Assembly (NCBI RefSeq): GCF_000183135.1
Contig: NC_014734.1
Span: forward strand, 992,001 to 1,056,000
DNA: 64,000 nt
Direction of reading: 5' to 3'
Origin: Paludibacter propionicigenes WB4
GTDB lineage: Bacteria > Bacteroidota > Bacteroidia > Bacteroidales > Paludibacteraceae
The translations under genes were made by a program, and so were the position numbers. Every line of letters starts with the position of its first letter. Within the stretch, counting starts at the first letter, position 1. The notes beneath the pieces were generated by a model. That model was not told where the DNA came from. It worked only from the letters and a program-made list of their open reading frames with translations, and made no database searches. Shown here in pieces: positions 54,101 through 62,822 of this stretch.

Positions 54101-55705
54101 TTATTTAAAAGTGGCAAAATGATAATAAAACCAATACGTTTTTCGATATTGAAGTTGCAAAGCAGTACCATCTCCTTTATTCTTCTCGTACAAACTGGTA
54201 TATTCATTGAAATTTTGTAAAACATCCGGCATAATGCGATAACGCTTCACATCCTCTATCGTAGCCTGACGTTTCATTAACCCTATAAGCAAAGCTTCGC
54301 TGTATAAGCGATTCGGAACTTCAGCCCCAATTTTTTTATACATGTCATAATCCGTCATAAAAGCAGCCATATCTTTCGTCAGTAAGTCATAGCAAAGCAA
54401 ATAATCCAATGCCATAGTATTATCGGGATGATTGTTTAGTAACGCACGAAGTGAAAGCGTATGATCGTTGACAGCACGTAAACTGTCCTGCACAGGTAAT
54501 AATGCCCGTTTGCGTTTTAACCAGCCTTGAACCTTTATATCTTCCTTACCCGGCATTCGTTGTTCAGCCCAACCCTTATAGAGCCATGTTTTCTGAAGCA
54601 TTCGCAAATATTTCATAGAAGCCTGAGTGTCGCCATTAATCATATTTATTTCGGCTAACCTCATCACCATACTTGAACTGCGATGATTGGGAGAAAATAT
54701 CATACCCAGCAGTGTTGCATGTTCGGCCATCGTCATATCGCCCAACTGAAACCACACTTCATTACTACACCATAGTGATAGCAGTGGCGTATCAGGTCCG
54801 AGCGGTATCAATAATCCCAACGGACCCGGTTGGTACTCGTTCATTAATTGATCCGGTAAACGCCCCTGCATAGCATGCGAGAGATTATAAAAATAAGTTG
54901 ATATATTCAAATGCAGGTCTTCTTTTTCAGATAATAAAGCCACCTTGTTCCAATGACCGAAAGAACTCTCTACTGCCATTGTCAATAATTTTTCGTGCGT
55001 AAAGTTCGGCTTATTAAAGAATGAGTTAGCAGGATATTGATACGCCTGTTTCCATGTTAAATGGTATTGTTGACGGATGACTGTGGGGATGATTAAAGCT
55101 ACTATAACCAGTAATGGAGCTATTATATAGCGGCGTAATGTAATTTCATAAACCACAGCCAGCAATAAAAATGCCCAAACTCCATATCCAAAAAGCCAAT
55201 AACACAGCGGAAGTAAAAACACCCCGGGCAACCAACGTTGATAACGCACACAAGGTAAGAACAAAAGTATGCCACCGATGAGCGAAATGGTAGAAGACAG
55301 TTCATAATCTATCCCGCAATTACGCAGGGCTTCCCAGGTTATCAAGGCCAGAGATAACAGCATCTTTATCCACATGCCAATGCCCCGGCTTTGTTTCGGA
55401 GAGTTTAGTTTAAAGCGCCCCAAAGCTACATAGCAAACCACGCCGAGCAACAGCAGCGATACCGTAATGGTCAATGAACCACCAAAATTAAAGTAGAAAA
55501 ACTGAGTAATAAAATCGCCGGACAGACAGGCCAACCACGCCGGATGGTGAAAATAAGAACTGATATAATCGCCGGAATACAAAAAGAGCTGCTGCTGTAA
55601 GCGATATACCAAATGATAGAGATAGAACCACTGGAAAAACACAAAGCAAACCGCTGCCCAAAGTGCCACTACAGCCATGGCTAAATATTTACTTGTTGAC
55701 TTCAT
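54101..55705 (-). CDS. DUF6057 family membrane protein
   Basis: I use the ATG complementary to 55703-55705 (534 residues), because MKSTSKYLAMAV opens the first membrane helix directly; a start ten codons earlier (55735) is equally in frame. The first 240 residues have about seven transmembrane segments (for example YLAMAVVALWAAVCFVFFQW), followed by a soluble helical region with TPR-like repeats (about 280-510). The WFYLYHLVYRLQQQLFLY block near 25-42 is typical of DUF6057. Its gene is coupled to the haem-motif lipoprotein with a 2-bp gap, so the two probably act together in the envelope. No catalytic motif is recognisable. Confidence 0.78.
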   Translation of the reverse strand: MKSTSKYLAMAVVALWAAVCFVFFQWFYLYHLVYRLQQQLFLYSGDYISSYFHHPAWLACLSGDFITQFFYFNFGGSLTITVSLLLLGVVCYVALGRFKLNSPKQSRGIGMWIKMLLSLALITWEALRNCGIDYELSSTISLIGGILLFLPCVRYQRWLPGVFLLPLCYWLFGYGVWAFLLLAVVYEITLRRYIIAPLLVIVALIIPTVIRQQYHLTWKQAYQYPANSFFNKPNFTHEKLLTMAVESSFGHWNKVALLSEKEDLHLNISTYFYNLSHAMQGRLPDQLMNEYQPGPLGLLIPLGPDTPLLSLWCSNEVWFQLGDMTMAEHATLLGMIFSPNHRSSSMVMRLAEINMINGDTQASMKYLRMLQKTWLYKGWAEQRMPGKEDIKVQGWLKRKRALLPVQDSLRAVNDHTLSLRALLNNHPDNTMALDYLLCYDLLTKDMAAFMTDYDMYKKIGAEVPNRLYSEALLIGLMKRQATIEDVKRYRIMPDVLQNFNEYTSLYEKNKGDGTALQLQYRKTYWFYYHFATFK

Positions 55706-55762
55706 CCTGCTGCTGGGCTTAAAGTTTGTAAGCATGTGACTTTTTTATAATTTTCAAAGCCA

Positions 55763-55770
55763 CAAATGTA
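55763..55770 (-). promoter_or_regulatory. Putative -7 box (TACATTTG) of the DUF6057 unit
   Basis: TACATTTG on the minus strand, 57 bp before the chosen ATG at 55705 and 27 bp before the alternative at 55735. No -33 element seen. Confidence 0.4.
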
Positions 55771-55896
55771 CTGAAAAAGTTTTAAAAATAAATAGCTTTT
55801 GTACCTGTACTTGAGGTTGCACTTAGCCCGATAATTACATTATCAGGTTTTGTTTTTCATTTTCAAGAAGGAAGCCGAGATTTAAACCCTAAAAGA

Positions 55897-55926
55897 TTTG
55901 TTTTGAGAGGAAATAATATATCTTTG
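55897..55926 (+). promoter_or_regulatory. Putative promoter of the GH53 gene (TTTG-N18-TATCTTTG)
   Basis: TTTG at 55897-55900 and TATCTTTG at 55919-55926 are 18 bp apart, slightly under the usual 19-21. Leader about 60 nt. Confidence 0.55.
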
Positions 55927-55989
55927 CTGTCACATATTTACAAATTAATGGCTAATCAGACAGAAGGCAAAATTAAACTGTAATATTAC

Positions 55990-57036
55990 ATGAAATATCA
56001 CTTTAGCTTATTCATTACTATACTTTTCTGCTTTAGTGTTTGGGGCTGTAAAGCAGAAGTGCCCGCAAATCCTGATACATCATCCACCGATAAACTGGCA
56101 AAAGGTGCCGATATCAGTTGGTTACCGCAGATGGAAGCCAGTGGATACAAGTTTTATAACGATCTGGGAGTTCAGGAAGATTGTTTCAAAATATTAAAGG
56201 ATCACGGAATCAATTCTATCAGGCTACGCACCTGGGTCAATCCTTCGGACGACCCTGCCAGCGGGCATTGCAGTAAAGATGAAACGGTGGCAATGGCCAT
56301 TCGGGCGCAGAAAAGCGGCATGCGGATAATGATCGACTTTCACTACAGCGACTCATGGGCCGACCCTTCCAAACAGGTAAAACCATCTGCATGGGCAAAT
56401 CTTAACTTTGAGCAATTAAAGCAAGCATTGTACGATTATACTTTTGAAGTCATGACTGCACTTAAAACTGCCGGCATTACACCCGAATGGGTTCAGGTGG
56501 GAAATGAAATTACGGGCGGCATGTTATTACCCGAAGGAAGCACCGATAACTGGCCTCAGCTGGCACAACTCATAAACAAAGGATACGACGCAGTTAAGGC
56601 TGTAAGTAGTACTACCAAAGTCATTCTTCATATCGATCAGGGGAATAACAATGCCCGATCGCGTTGGTGGTTTGATGCAGCAAAAGCAAATGGCGTGAAA
56701 TACGACGTTATCGGACTATCTTATTATCCTTATTGGCTACCGGGAAATCCCGATTACACACTTTCCGTAAACGACCTGGGCAATAACCTGAAAGATATGG
56801 TTGCGCGATATGGCAAAGAAGTAATGCTGGTAGAAACAGGTGGAGAAGATACAAAAGCACAGAACACATACAACATGCTGATAACCGTACTTCAAAAAGT
56901 GCGGGACGTACCTGAGAATAAAGGTTTAGGTGTTTTTTACTGGGAACCTGAAGGAGCCCGAAGCTGGAGTCATTACGCTTTAAGTGCATGGGGATCGGAT
57001 GGTAAGCCTACGTTGGCGCTTGATGCTTTTAAATAG
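55990..57036 (+). CDS. GH53 endo-beta-1,4-galactanase, lipoprotein
   Basis: A 348-residue glycosidase that cleaves beta-1,4-galactan side chains of pectin (arabinogalactan type I). A lipoprotein signal ends at Cys20 (FSVWGC). The GH53 barrel starts at KGADISWLPQMEASG (38-52) and shows INSIRLRTWVNP near 75, MIDFHYSDSWADP near 114, the acid/base Glu173 in QVGNEITGGM, and the nucleophile Glu282 in LVETGGED. Domain length is about as expected and there is no extra module. The gene stands alone: no TonB receptor, SusD or galactosidase is adjacent, so it may be an orphan surface enzyme working with genes elsewhere. Confidence 0.94.
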   Translation: MKYHFSLFITILFCFSVWGCKAEVPANPDTSSTDKLAKGADISWLPQMEASGYKFYNDLGVQEDCFKILKDHGINSIRLRTWVNPSDDPASGHCSKDETVAMAIRAQKSGMRIMIDFHYSDSWADPSKQVKPSAWANLNFEQLKQALYDYTFEVMTALKTAGITPEWVQVGNEITGGMLLPEGSTDNWPQLAQLINKGYDAVKAVSSTTKVILHIDQGNNNARSRWWFDAAKANGVKYDVIGLSYYPYWLPGNPDYTLSVNDLGNNLKDMVARYGKEVMLVETGGEDTKAQNTYNMLITVLQKVRDVPENKGLGVFYWEPEGARSWSHYALSAWGSDGKPTLALDAFK

Positions 57037-57153
57037 TTGATTGTAATCAATTTATCTGAAATAGAACACAATCATTAAAATGAAATGTCTTTTTGTAAAA
57101 AACCGACCATAAATAGTTTGTTTTTATTACAAATTGAAAATTATAATAAATTA

Positions 57154-57186
57154 TTGGAAATCTCAGCGATATTTATAATATCTTTG
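57154..57186 (+). promoter_or_regulatory. Putative ccsBA promoter (TTG-N22-TATCTTTG)
   Basis: TTG at 57154-57156 and TATCTTTG at 57179-57186 with a 22-bp spacer, just above the usual range. Leader about 85 nt. It could drive the whole electron-transfer cluster to the window end. Confidence 0.5.
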
Positions 57187-57272
57187 GCACTTCTTTAGTT
57201 ATAAGTGTACCTGAGCAAACAAACACGCGGTATGTTGCTCTTTCGTTCTCAAATTATTTGCCAGATTATTTC

Positions 57273-60200
57273 ATGAAAAAACTTAATAATATCTTCTTCT
57301 CGATGGTCACCAGCGTTATCCTGCTGGTTATTTTCGGAGCCAGCATTGGCTATGCTACTTTTGCCGAAAACAGTTCAGGCACAGAATATGCAAAATCGAT
57401 TGTTTATAACGCCAAATGGTTCGAAATTCTACTGTTTCTACTCGTAATAAATCTGCTAGGAAGTGTCGTCAGATACAAAATTGTAAACAAACGTAAGTTC
57501 AGCGTTCTGCTTTTTCACATGGCCTTTATTTGTATATTAATCGGAGCTGCCGTAACACGGTTTTTCGGCTACGAAGGTGTGATGCACATTCGTCAGGGTG
57601 AAACTTCCAACGAAATTACCTCCGATAAACCATCAGTAGCCATAACAGCCGAATATAAAGGAGAAAAAGCCGAAAAAACAACGCACACTTCGTTTACAGA
57701 AAACGGCTCGGAGAATTACGCTGAAAACCTACAAATAGCCGATAAAACAATCAAGGTTGAGAAAGACTTGTTTATTCCAAATTCGGTAGAAACAATCGTT
57801 TCCGATGAGCAAGGTGAAGCCGGAATTTCGTTGTTTGTGATGGATCAAAATAATCAGGGAACAGATTTTATACTGCTCAATGGCGAAACAAACAATCTCG
57901 GTGATATCTCATTCTCGCTCAACGATTCCACCCGAAAAGCTCAGGTTGCGTTTTCGGTAGTTGATAATCAACTCTATTTTAAAAGCACATTACCCATGGC
58001 TAAAATGGGGATGATGGAAAAAGAAGAAGCGATGATCATGCCCGGACAACTGAACCCGGCAGAACAAAAAACCATTTACAAAACCGGGAGTTTAATATTC
58101 GTCTTAAAAACATACCTCCCAAAAGCAAAAAAGAGTTTGACGCAAATGACACCGGATATGAACAAATCGGGTGTAATTCGTCAGGGGAAAAATGCTATTA
58201 TATTCAGGGTTAGCGATGGAAATACAACTAAAACCGTAAATGTATTAAGCTCCGAAAATCAAAGTTCACAACTTGCCTCGTGCATGCTAAACGGTGTAAA
58301 AGTGACAGTTGACTACGGAATGCTTAAACGTAAACTTCCTTTCAGCATTACACTTCGTGAATTTCAGTTAGATCGTTATCCAGGTTCTAACAGTCCATCG
58401 TCGTATGCCAGCGAAATCACCGTTACCGACAAAGAAATGAAAACCGTACAGCCTTTCAGAATTTTCATGAATAACATTCTAAACTACAGAGGATATCGTT
58501 TCTTCCAATCGTCTTACGACTCTGACGAGAAAGGAACCATTCTTTCCGTCAACCACGATTATTGGGGAACGTTAATTACATACGCCGGCTATTTGTTTAT
58601 GCTTATAGGTATGGTGCTGACATTATTCAACAAAAACAGCAGATTCAGATACATTCTCAGACTTAGCAACGAATTGCAGAAAAAACGTAAAGCCGCAAAA
58701 ACAGCCGCTTTGGTTGCAATACTTATCTTATCGGGTTCTATGTCGGCTTTTGCCGGAGAGACCTCTAAAAAAACTCATATCGATGCATTAAACAGCTTAC
58801 TCATTCAGGATGAAGTTCAGGGTCGGATTGAACCAATCAGCACCTACGCTTCGGATTTGGTACGGAAGGTTACGAAAAAAACGACATTCAATGGTCAGTC
58901 GGCACTGGAAGTGCTTTTGAGGATGTGCACCGACCCATCGCACTGGGTGAATGAGCCGATTATAAAAGTGGCTCATGAAGGACTGGCAAAGGAGCTTGGA
59001 GCCATTAATGATTATATTACATTTAATCAACTTTTTGATTCTGAAAACAACGGGCAATACAAGCTTGCCGATAAAGTAGAAGCTGCCTATCAGAAAGACC
59101 CTTCAGCACGAAATCAGTATGAAAAAGAACTGATTAATATGGATGAACGGGTAAATATATGCAACCGGATTTTCTCGGGTGAAATACTGACTATTTTCCC
59201 GGTGCAGGGACATGAAAGTAATAAATGGATAGCTGTTTCCGGATTAGAGCCAACTGCTACTGCTGCTGACTCTAAAATGTCGGGAATGTCAGGAATGCCT
59301 GCCGGTGTTTGCCCCGTGAGTGGAAAATCGGGCAAAACATCTATGCCTGCCACTATGCCTGAAAATGGAACTAAAAATTCATCGGATTCAACCTCTGCAT
59401 CAAAATGTCCTATGGCCGGGATGACCGGTACAACCGGAACTTCGATGGCAGATATGGCCATGACCTCAACCGAAAATGAATCGGGCACACCGGCTAAATT
59501 ACTGTCTGCGTATTTCAGTGCTGTGTTGTCAGCCGAAAAATCAGGAGATTGGACTGAAGCAAACAGTGCGTTACTGAATCTGAAGAACTATCAGTTATTA
59601 AACGGTGGCGCGCAACTTCCTGCGAAAGAAAAGGTTCAGTTTGAAGTGTTATACAACAAGCTTAGTATCTTCTTATCGCTGGCCATACTGTATGGCTTGC
59701 TTGGAATAATTCTGATTTCGCTTCACGTTATCAATATATTGAAATACAATCCTAAAGTTGATAAATACCTCGACAAGAGCATATACGTATTTGCCATTAT
59801 GTTTGTATTTTATACTGCCGGATTGATTATGCGATGGTACATTTCCGGTCATGCGCCCTGGAGCAACGGTTATGAATCCATGATTTTTGTAGGATGGGCT
59901 GCGTCGCTTTCTGGACTTGTGTTTGCTAACCGATCGCCGATTACACTGGCTATAACATCTTTACTATCGGCCATAGCATTATCGGTAGCAGGTATGAGCT
60001 GGATGAATCCTGAAATAACTAATCTGGTTCCGGTACTGAAGTCTTATTGGCTGGTAATACACGTGGCTGTTATCACCTCCAGTTACGGATTCTTTGCCAT
60101 GTCTGCTCTGTTGGGAGTATTTAATTTAGGCTTGATGATAGCCCGCACAAACAAAAACCGAATCAGGCTGAATGAAAGTATTCAGGAGTTTAGTTATATC

Positions 60201-60599
60201 ATTGAACTATCACTCATTGTCGGACTATTTATGCTTACTGTGGGTACATTCCTCGGGGGTGTTTGGGCCAACGAATCGTGGGGAAGATACTGGGGCTGGG
60301 ACTCAAAAGAAACATGGGCTTTGGTCAGCATATTGCTGTATTCGTCTGTAATACATTTACGCAACATCCCTAAAGCAAATAATGTTCTGGTATTAAACAC
60401 GCTCTCCGTAATAAGCTTTGGAAGTATTGTTATGACGTTCTTTGGGGTCAACTACTATCTGTCGGGCATGCACTCTTACGGACAAGGTACCCCACCTCCT
60501 ATTCCGGTAGGAATCTACATTGCAATGGTGCTTCTCATTGCTTTAATAGGTGGTGCTTATTATTCCGAAAAAAAGGGAAGCATAAAATTAATTAGATAA
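57273..60599 (+). CDS. ccsBA: Fused cytochrome c assembly protein CcsB(ResB)-CcsA
   Basis: From the ATG at 57273 (1108 residues; an in-frame TTG lies five codons upstream) the N-terminal half is ResB/CcsB: two helices at once (FSMVTSVILLVIFGASIGYATF, WFEILLFLLVINLLGSVV), a third near 85, a large periplasmic domain and a fourth near 450. A linker domain (about 490-770) holds a Met-rich insertion with two Cys-Pro motifs, C680-P and C712-P. The C-terminal third is CcsA with eight or so helices and the WWD haem-binding motif GVWANESWGRYWGWDSKETWAL near 1000. This System II synthetase exports haem and attaches it to CxxCH motifs. Substrates here include the multihaem protein starting at 62823. It is followed by three electron-transfer genes. 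Confidence 0.93.
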   Translation: MKKLNNIFFSMVTSVILLVIFGASIGYATFAENSSGTEYAKSIVYNAKWFEILLFLLVINLLGSVVRYKIVNKRKFSVLLFHMAFICILIGAAVTRFFGYEGVMHIRQGETSNEITSDKPSVAITAEYKGEKAEKTTHTSFTENGSENYAENLQIADKTIKVEKDLFIPNSVETIVSDEQGEAGISLFVMDQNNQGTDFILLNGETNNLGDISFSLNDSTRKAQVAFSVVDNQLYFKSTLPMAKMGMMEKEEAMIMPGQLNPAEQKTIYKTGSLIFVLKTYLPKAKKSLTQMTPDMNKSGVIRQGKNAIIFRVSDGNTTKTVNVLSSENQSSQLASCMLNGVKVTVDYGMLKRKLPFSITLREFQLDRYPGSNSPSSYASEITVTDKEMKTVQPFRIFMNNILNYRGYRFFQSSYDSDEKGTILSVNHDYWGTLITYAGYLFMLIGMVLTLFNKNSRFRYILRLSNELQKKRKAAKTAALVAILILSGSMSAFAGETSKKTHIDALNSLLIQDEVQGRIEPISTYASDLVRKVTKKTTFNGQSALEVLLRMCTDPSHWVNEPIIKVAHEGLAKELGAINDYITFNQLFDSENNGQYKLADKVEAAYQKDPSARNQYEKELINMDERVNICNRIFSGEILTIFPVQGHESNKWIAVSGLEPTATAADSKMSGMSGMPAGVCPVSGKSGKTSMPATMPENGTKNSSDSTSASKCPMAGMTGTTGTSMADMAMTSTENESGTPAKLLSAYFSAVLSAEKSGDWTEANSALLNLKNYQLLNGGAQLPAKEKVQFEVLYNKLSIFLSLAILYGLLGIILISLHVINILKYNPKVDKYLDKSIYVFAIMFVFYTAGLIMRWYISGHAPWSNGYESMIFVGWAASLSGLVFANRSPITLAITSLLSAIALSVAGMSWMNPEITNLVPVLKSYWLVIHVAVITSSYGFFAMSALLGVFNLGLMIARTNKNRIRLNESIQEFSYIIELSLIVGLFMLTVGTFLGGVWANESWGRYWGWDSKETWALVSILLYSSVIHLRNIPKANNVLVLNTLSVISFGSIVMTFFGVNYYLSGMHSYGQGTPPPIPVGIYIAMVLLIALIGGAYYSEKKGSIKLIR

Positions 60600-60646
60600 A
60601 ATACCGTATTTAATAACAGCATAAAAAACTCTGAAAAGAAACCCAA

Positions 60647-61432
60647 ATGACTCGATTTGTTCACCGATTATCACTCACATTCTATTTTATTGTAGTTTTA
60701 CTTACTATCGGATTATTGACTTACATCGGATTTTCGTATTACAGATTACCCGTAGAAGAGCGGTTTTTTCACCCTCTCTACCAACAACTGAAGCCCAGCG
60801 GTTTTATTGGTCACGGATTGGGAATCTTCGGCAGTCTGATAATGATGTTCGGATTATTTTCTTACATGGGACGTAAGCGTTTAAAAGTTTTCTCCCGTCT
60901 GGGAACCCTAAAATACTGGCTCGAATTTCATATTTTTCTTTGTACGCTGGGGCCGGTGATGATTCTGTTTCACACTTCATTCAAGTTTGGTGGAATCGTT
61001 TCGGTAGGTTTCTGGAGTATGGCAATAGTGTGGTCGAGTGGTGTGATAGGTCGGTTTATTTACTTGCAAATACCCCGGACAATTGAAGGAAGAGAATTGA
61101 GTCTGCGGGAAGTAGAAGCACTTAAAGATCAACAGAATGAAGAGCTCGTAACTAAATATAACATCGATCTCGCAGAAACCGATACGAGTAAACTTTCATC
61201 TCTAAAAATGAAGCTTCTGTCTGAAGGAGTCTCAAAACGAGATTTAAAAAAAATTAAAGGTCTGATTCATACTGAAAAAAAACTCAGCAGACGAATAGCG
61301 AGACTGGACAAAATGAAGAACCTGTTTAAATACTGGCATTTTGCTCACCTTCCGTTTGCTTTGATATTGATTGTCATCATGTTAATTCACGTAGGAGTAG
61401 TACTTACATTCGGGTATAAATGGATATTTTAA
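60647..61432 (+). CDS. Putative b-type cytochrome membrane protein
   Basis: A 261-residue protein with about five transmembrane segments (near 10-30, 52-74, 92-110, 116-140 and 232-256) and a highly charged cytoplasmic-type loop (about 145-228). Histidines lie within or next to helices: H56, H95, H109, H231, H234 and H248, spacing that could hold one or two haems b as in NarI/cytochrome b561-type proteins. I do not recognise a named family, so the haem role is inference from residues and context. It lies 47 bp after ccsBA and 3 bp before the Fe-S flavoprotein, so the last two are almost certainly co-translated. Confidence 0.65.
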   Translation: MTRFVHRLSLTFYFIVVLLTIGLLTYIGFSYYRLPVEERFFHPLYQQLKPSGFIGHGLGIFGSLIMMFGLFSYMGRKRLKVFSRLGTLKYWLEFHIFLCTLGPVMILFHTSFKFGGIVSVGFWSMAIVWSSGVIGRFIYLQIPRTIEGRELSLREVEALKDQQNEELVTKYNIDLAETDTSKLSSLKMKLLSEGVSKRDLKKIKGLIHTEKKLSRRIARLDKMKNLFKYWHFAHLPFALILIVIMLIHVGVVLTFGYKWIF

Positions 61433-61435
61433 ACA

Positions 61436-62767
61436 ATGGAACAATTTATTGAATTCGCTATTTACGGCTTTGTTTTTTTACTGATTGCGGGTGTATTGCT
61501 TATCTATATTTTAAAGCAGAAGCGCGAATCAAAAGTAGTTGAGGCAAAAATTCAACTGGCTAAAGAAAACCACTCGCACGAGCCGGTTTCATTATATCCT
61601 GTTATTGACCAAAACAGATGCATTAAAAGCGGTGCCTGCGTAGATGCATGTCCTGAACACGATATTTTAGGAATAGTGAATGGAAAAGCCACTGTGATTA
61701 ATGCTTCGCATTGCATAGGTCATGGGGCTTGTTTCAGGGCTTGCCCGGTAGAAGCCATTTCGTTGTGGATTGGAACAGAGAAAAGAGGTGTGGATCTTCC
61801 GCATGTCGGACCTACTTTCGAAACAAATATACCCGGAATTTATATTGCCGGTGAGTTGGGTGGCATGGGATTAATCAGAAATGCTGTCACACAAGGCAAA
61901 GAAGCGGTAGAAAACATTGCAAAGAATTTCAAAAAAGACAGTAGAGCTACTTATGATTTGATAGTAGTAGGTGCCGGACCGGCAGGTATTTCGGCCACGC
62001 TGGCAGCAAAAGAAGCCAACTTGTCGGTACTAACGCTGGAGCAGGATACTTTGGGAGGAACAGTTTTTAATTTTCCCCGCTCCAAGGTGGTAATGACTTC
62101 TGCCATGGAACTTCCGCTACACGGTAAGGTTAAGTTCAGAGAAACGTCCAAGACCCAACTGCTTGACTTATGGCACTCGGTTTTGGCTAAGAATGAAATC
62201 ACGGTAAAAGAAAACTCTAAAGTGCAGGCCATAATTCCCGATGATGGAATTTTTAAAGTTCAAACAGCACAGGGTGAAACATATACTTCGAAGACGGTTT
62301 TACTTTCGATAGGAAGACGCGGAACTCCGCAAAAGCTGAACGTTCCCGGTGAAGATACAGAGAAAGTAGCATATAAACTGTTGGAGGCGGAGGAAATTCA
62401 GCATAAAAAGATACTGGTAGTAGGTGGAGGCGATTCTGCTATAGAGGCTGCTTTATTACTGATGCATCAAAATAAAGTCACTCTGTCGTACAGAGGTGAA
62501 GCTTTCAGTAGGTTGAAGCTTACGAACAATGAGAAAATTAAAGCTGCCATCAGTCAGGGTTTGATAGACATGAAATTCGGAACGAATGTAGTTTCTATTC
62601 ACGAAGGCTACGTTTTATATACCGAAAATCAGTCGGCAGATACGTTGAAGCTGGAGAACGATTTGGTCTATATTTTTGCAGGAGGCGAATTACCTACCGA
62701 GTTTTTGAAAAAAACCGGAATAAACGTAACCACCAAATATGGTGAAAAAGTGCTTAAACACAAATAA
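61436..62767 (+). CDS. Membrane-anchored Fe-S / FAD-NAD(P)-binding oxidoreductase (TrxR-like, permuted)
   Basis: A 443-residue protein with one N-terminal helix (about 6-27) followed by KQKRESK, placing the rest in the cytoplasm. Residues 55-110 form a two-cluster ferredoxin-like domain: C62-x5-C68-x3-C72-P and C93-x5-C99-x3-C103-P. The usual second cysteine of each cluster is Ser65 and His96. Residues 128-161 (FETNIPGIYIAGELGG) look like the FAD-binding end segment of thioredoxin-reductase-like flavoproteins, yet come before the FAD Rossmann motif VVGAGPAG (about 177-184) and the NAD(P) motif VVGGGDSA (about 317-330). No CxxC redox pair is present; the segment after GG resembles YpdA. It may pass electrons from NAD(P)H to the adjacent membrane cytochrome. 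Confidence 0.82.
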   Translation: MEQFIEFAIYGFVFLLIAGVLLIYILKQKRESKVVEAKIQLAKENHSHEPVSLYPVIDQNRCIKSGACVDACPEHDILGIVNGKATVINASHCIGHGACFRACPVEAISLWIGTEKRGVDLPHVGPTFETNIPGIYIAGELGGMGLIRNAVTQGKEAVENIAKNFKKDSRATYDLIVVGAGPAGISATLAAKEANLSVLTLEQDTLGGTVFNFPRSKVVMTSAMELPLHGKVKFRETSKTQLLDLWHSVLAKNEITVKENSKVQAIIPDDGIFKVQTAQGETYTSKTVLLSIGRRGTPQKLNVPGEDTEKVAYKLLEAEEIQHKKILVVGGGDSAIEAALLLMHQNKVTLSYRGEAFSRLKLTNNEKIKAAISQGLIDMKFGTNVVSIHEGYVLYTENQSADTLKLENDLVYIFAGGELPTEFLKKTGINVTTKYGEKVLKHK

Positions 62768-62822
62768 TTTGTGTATGTTTGAATTTTATTTTTATTGTCG
62801 GAGAAATTATTGACATTTTCTT

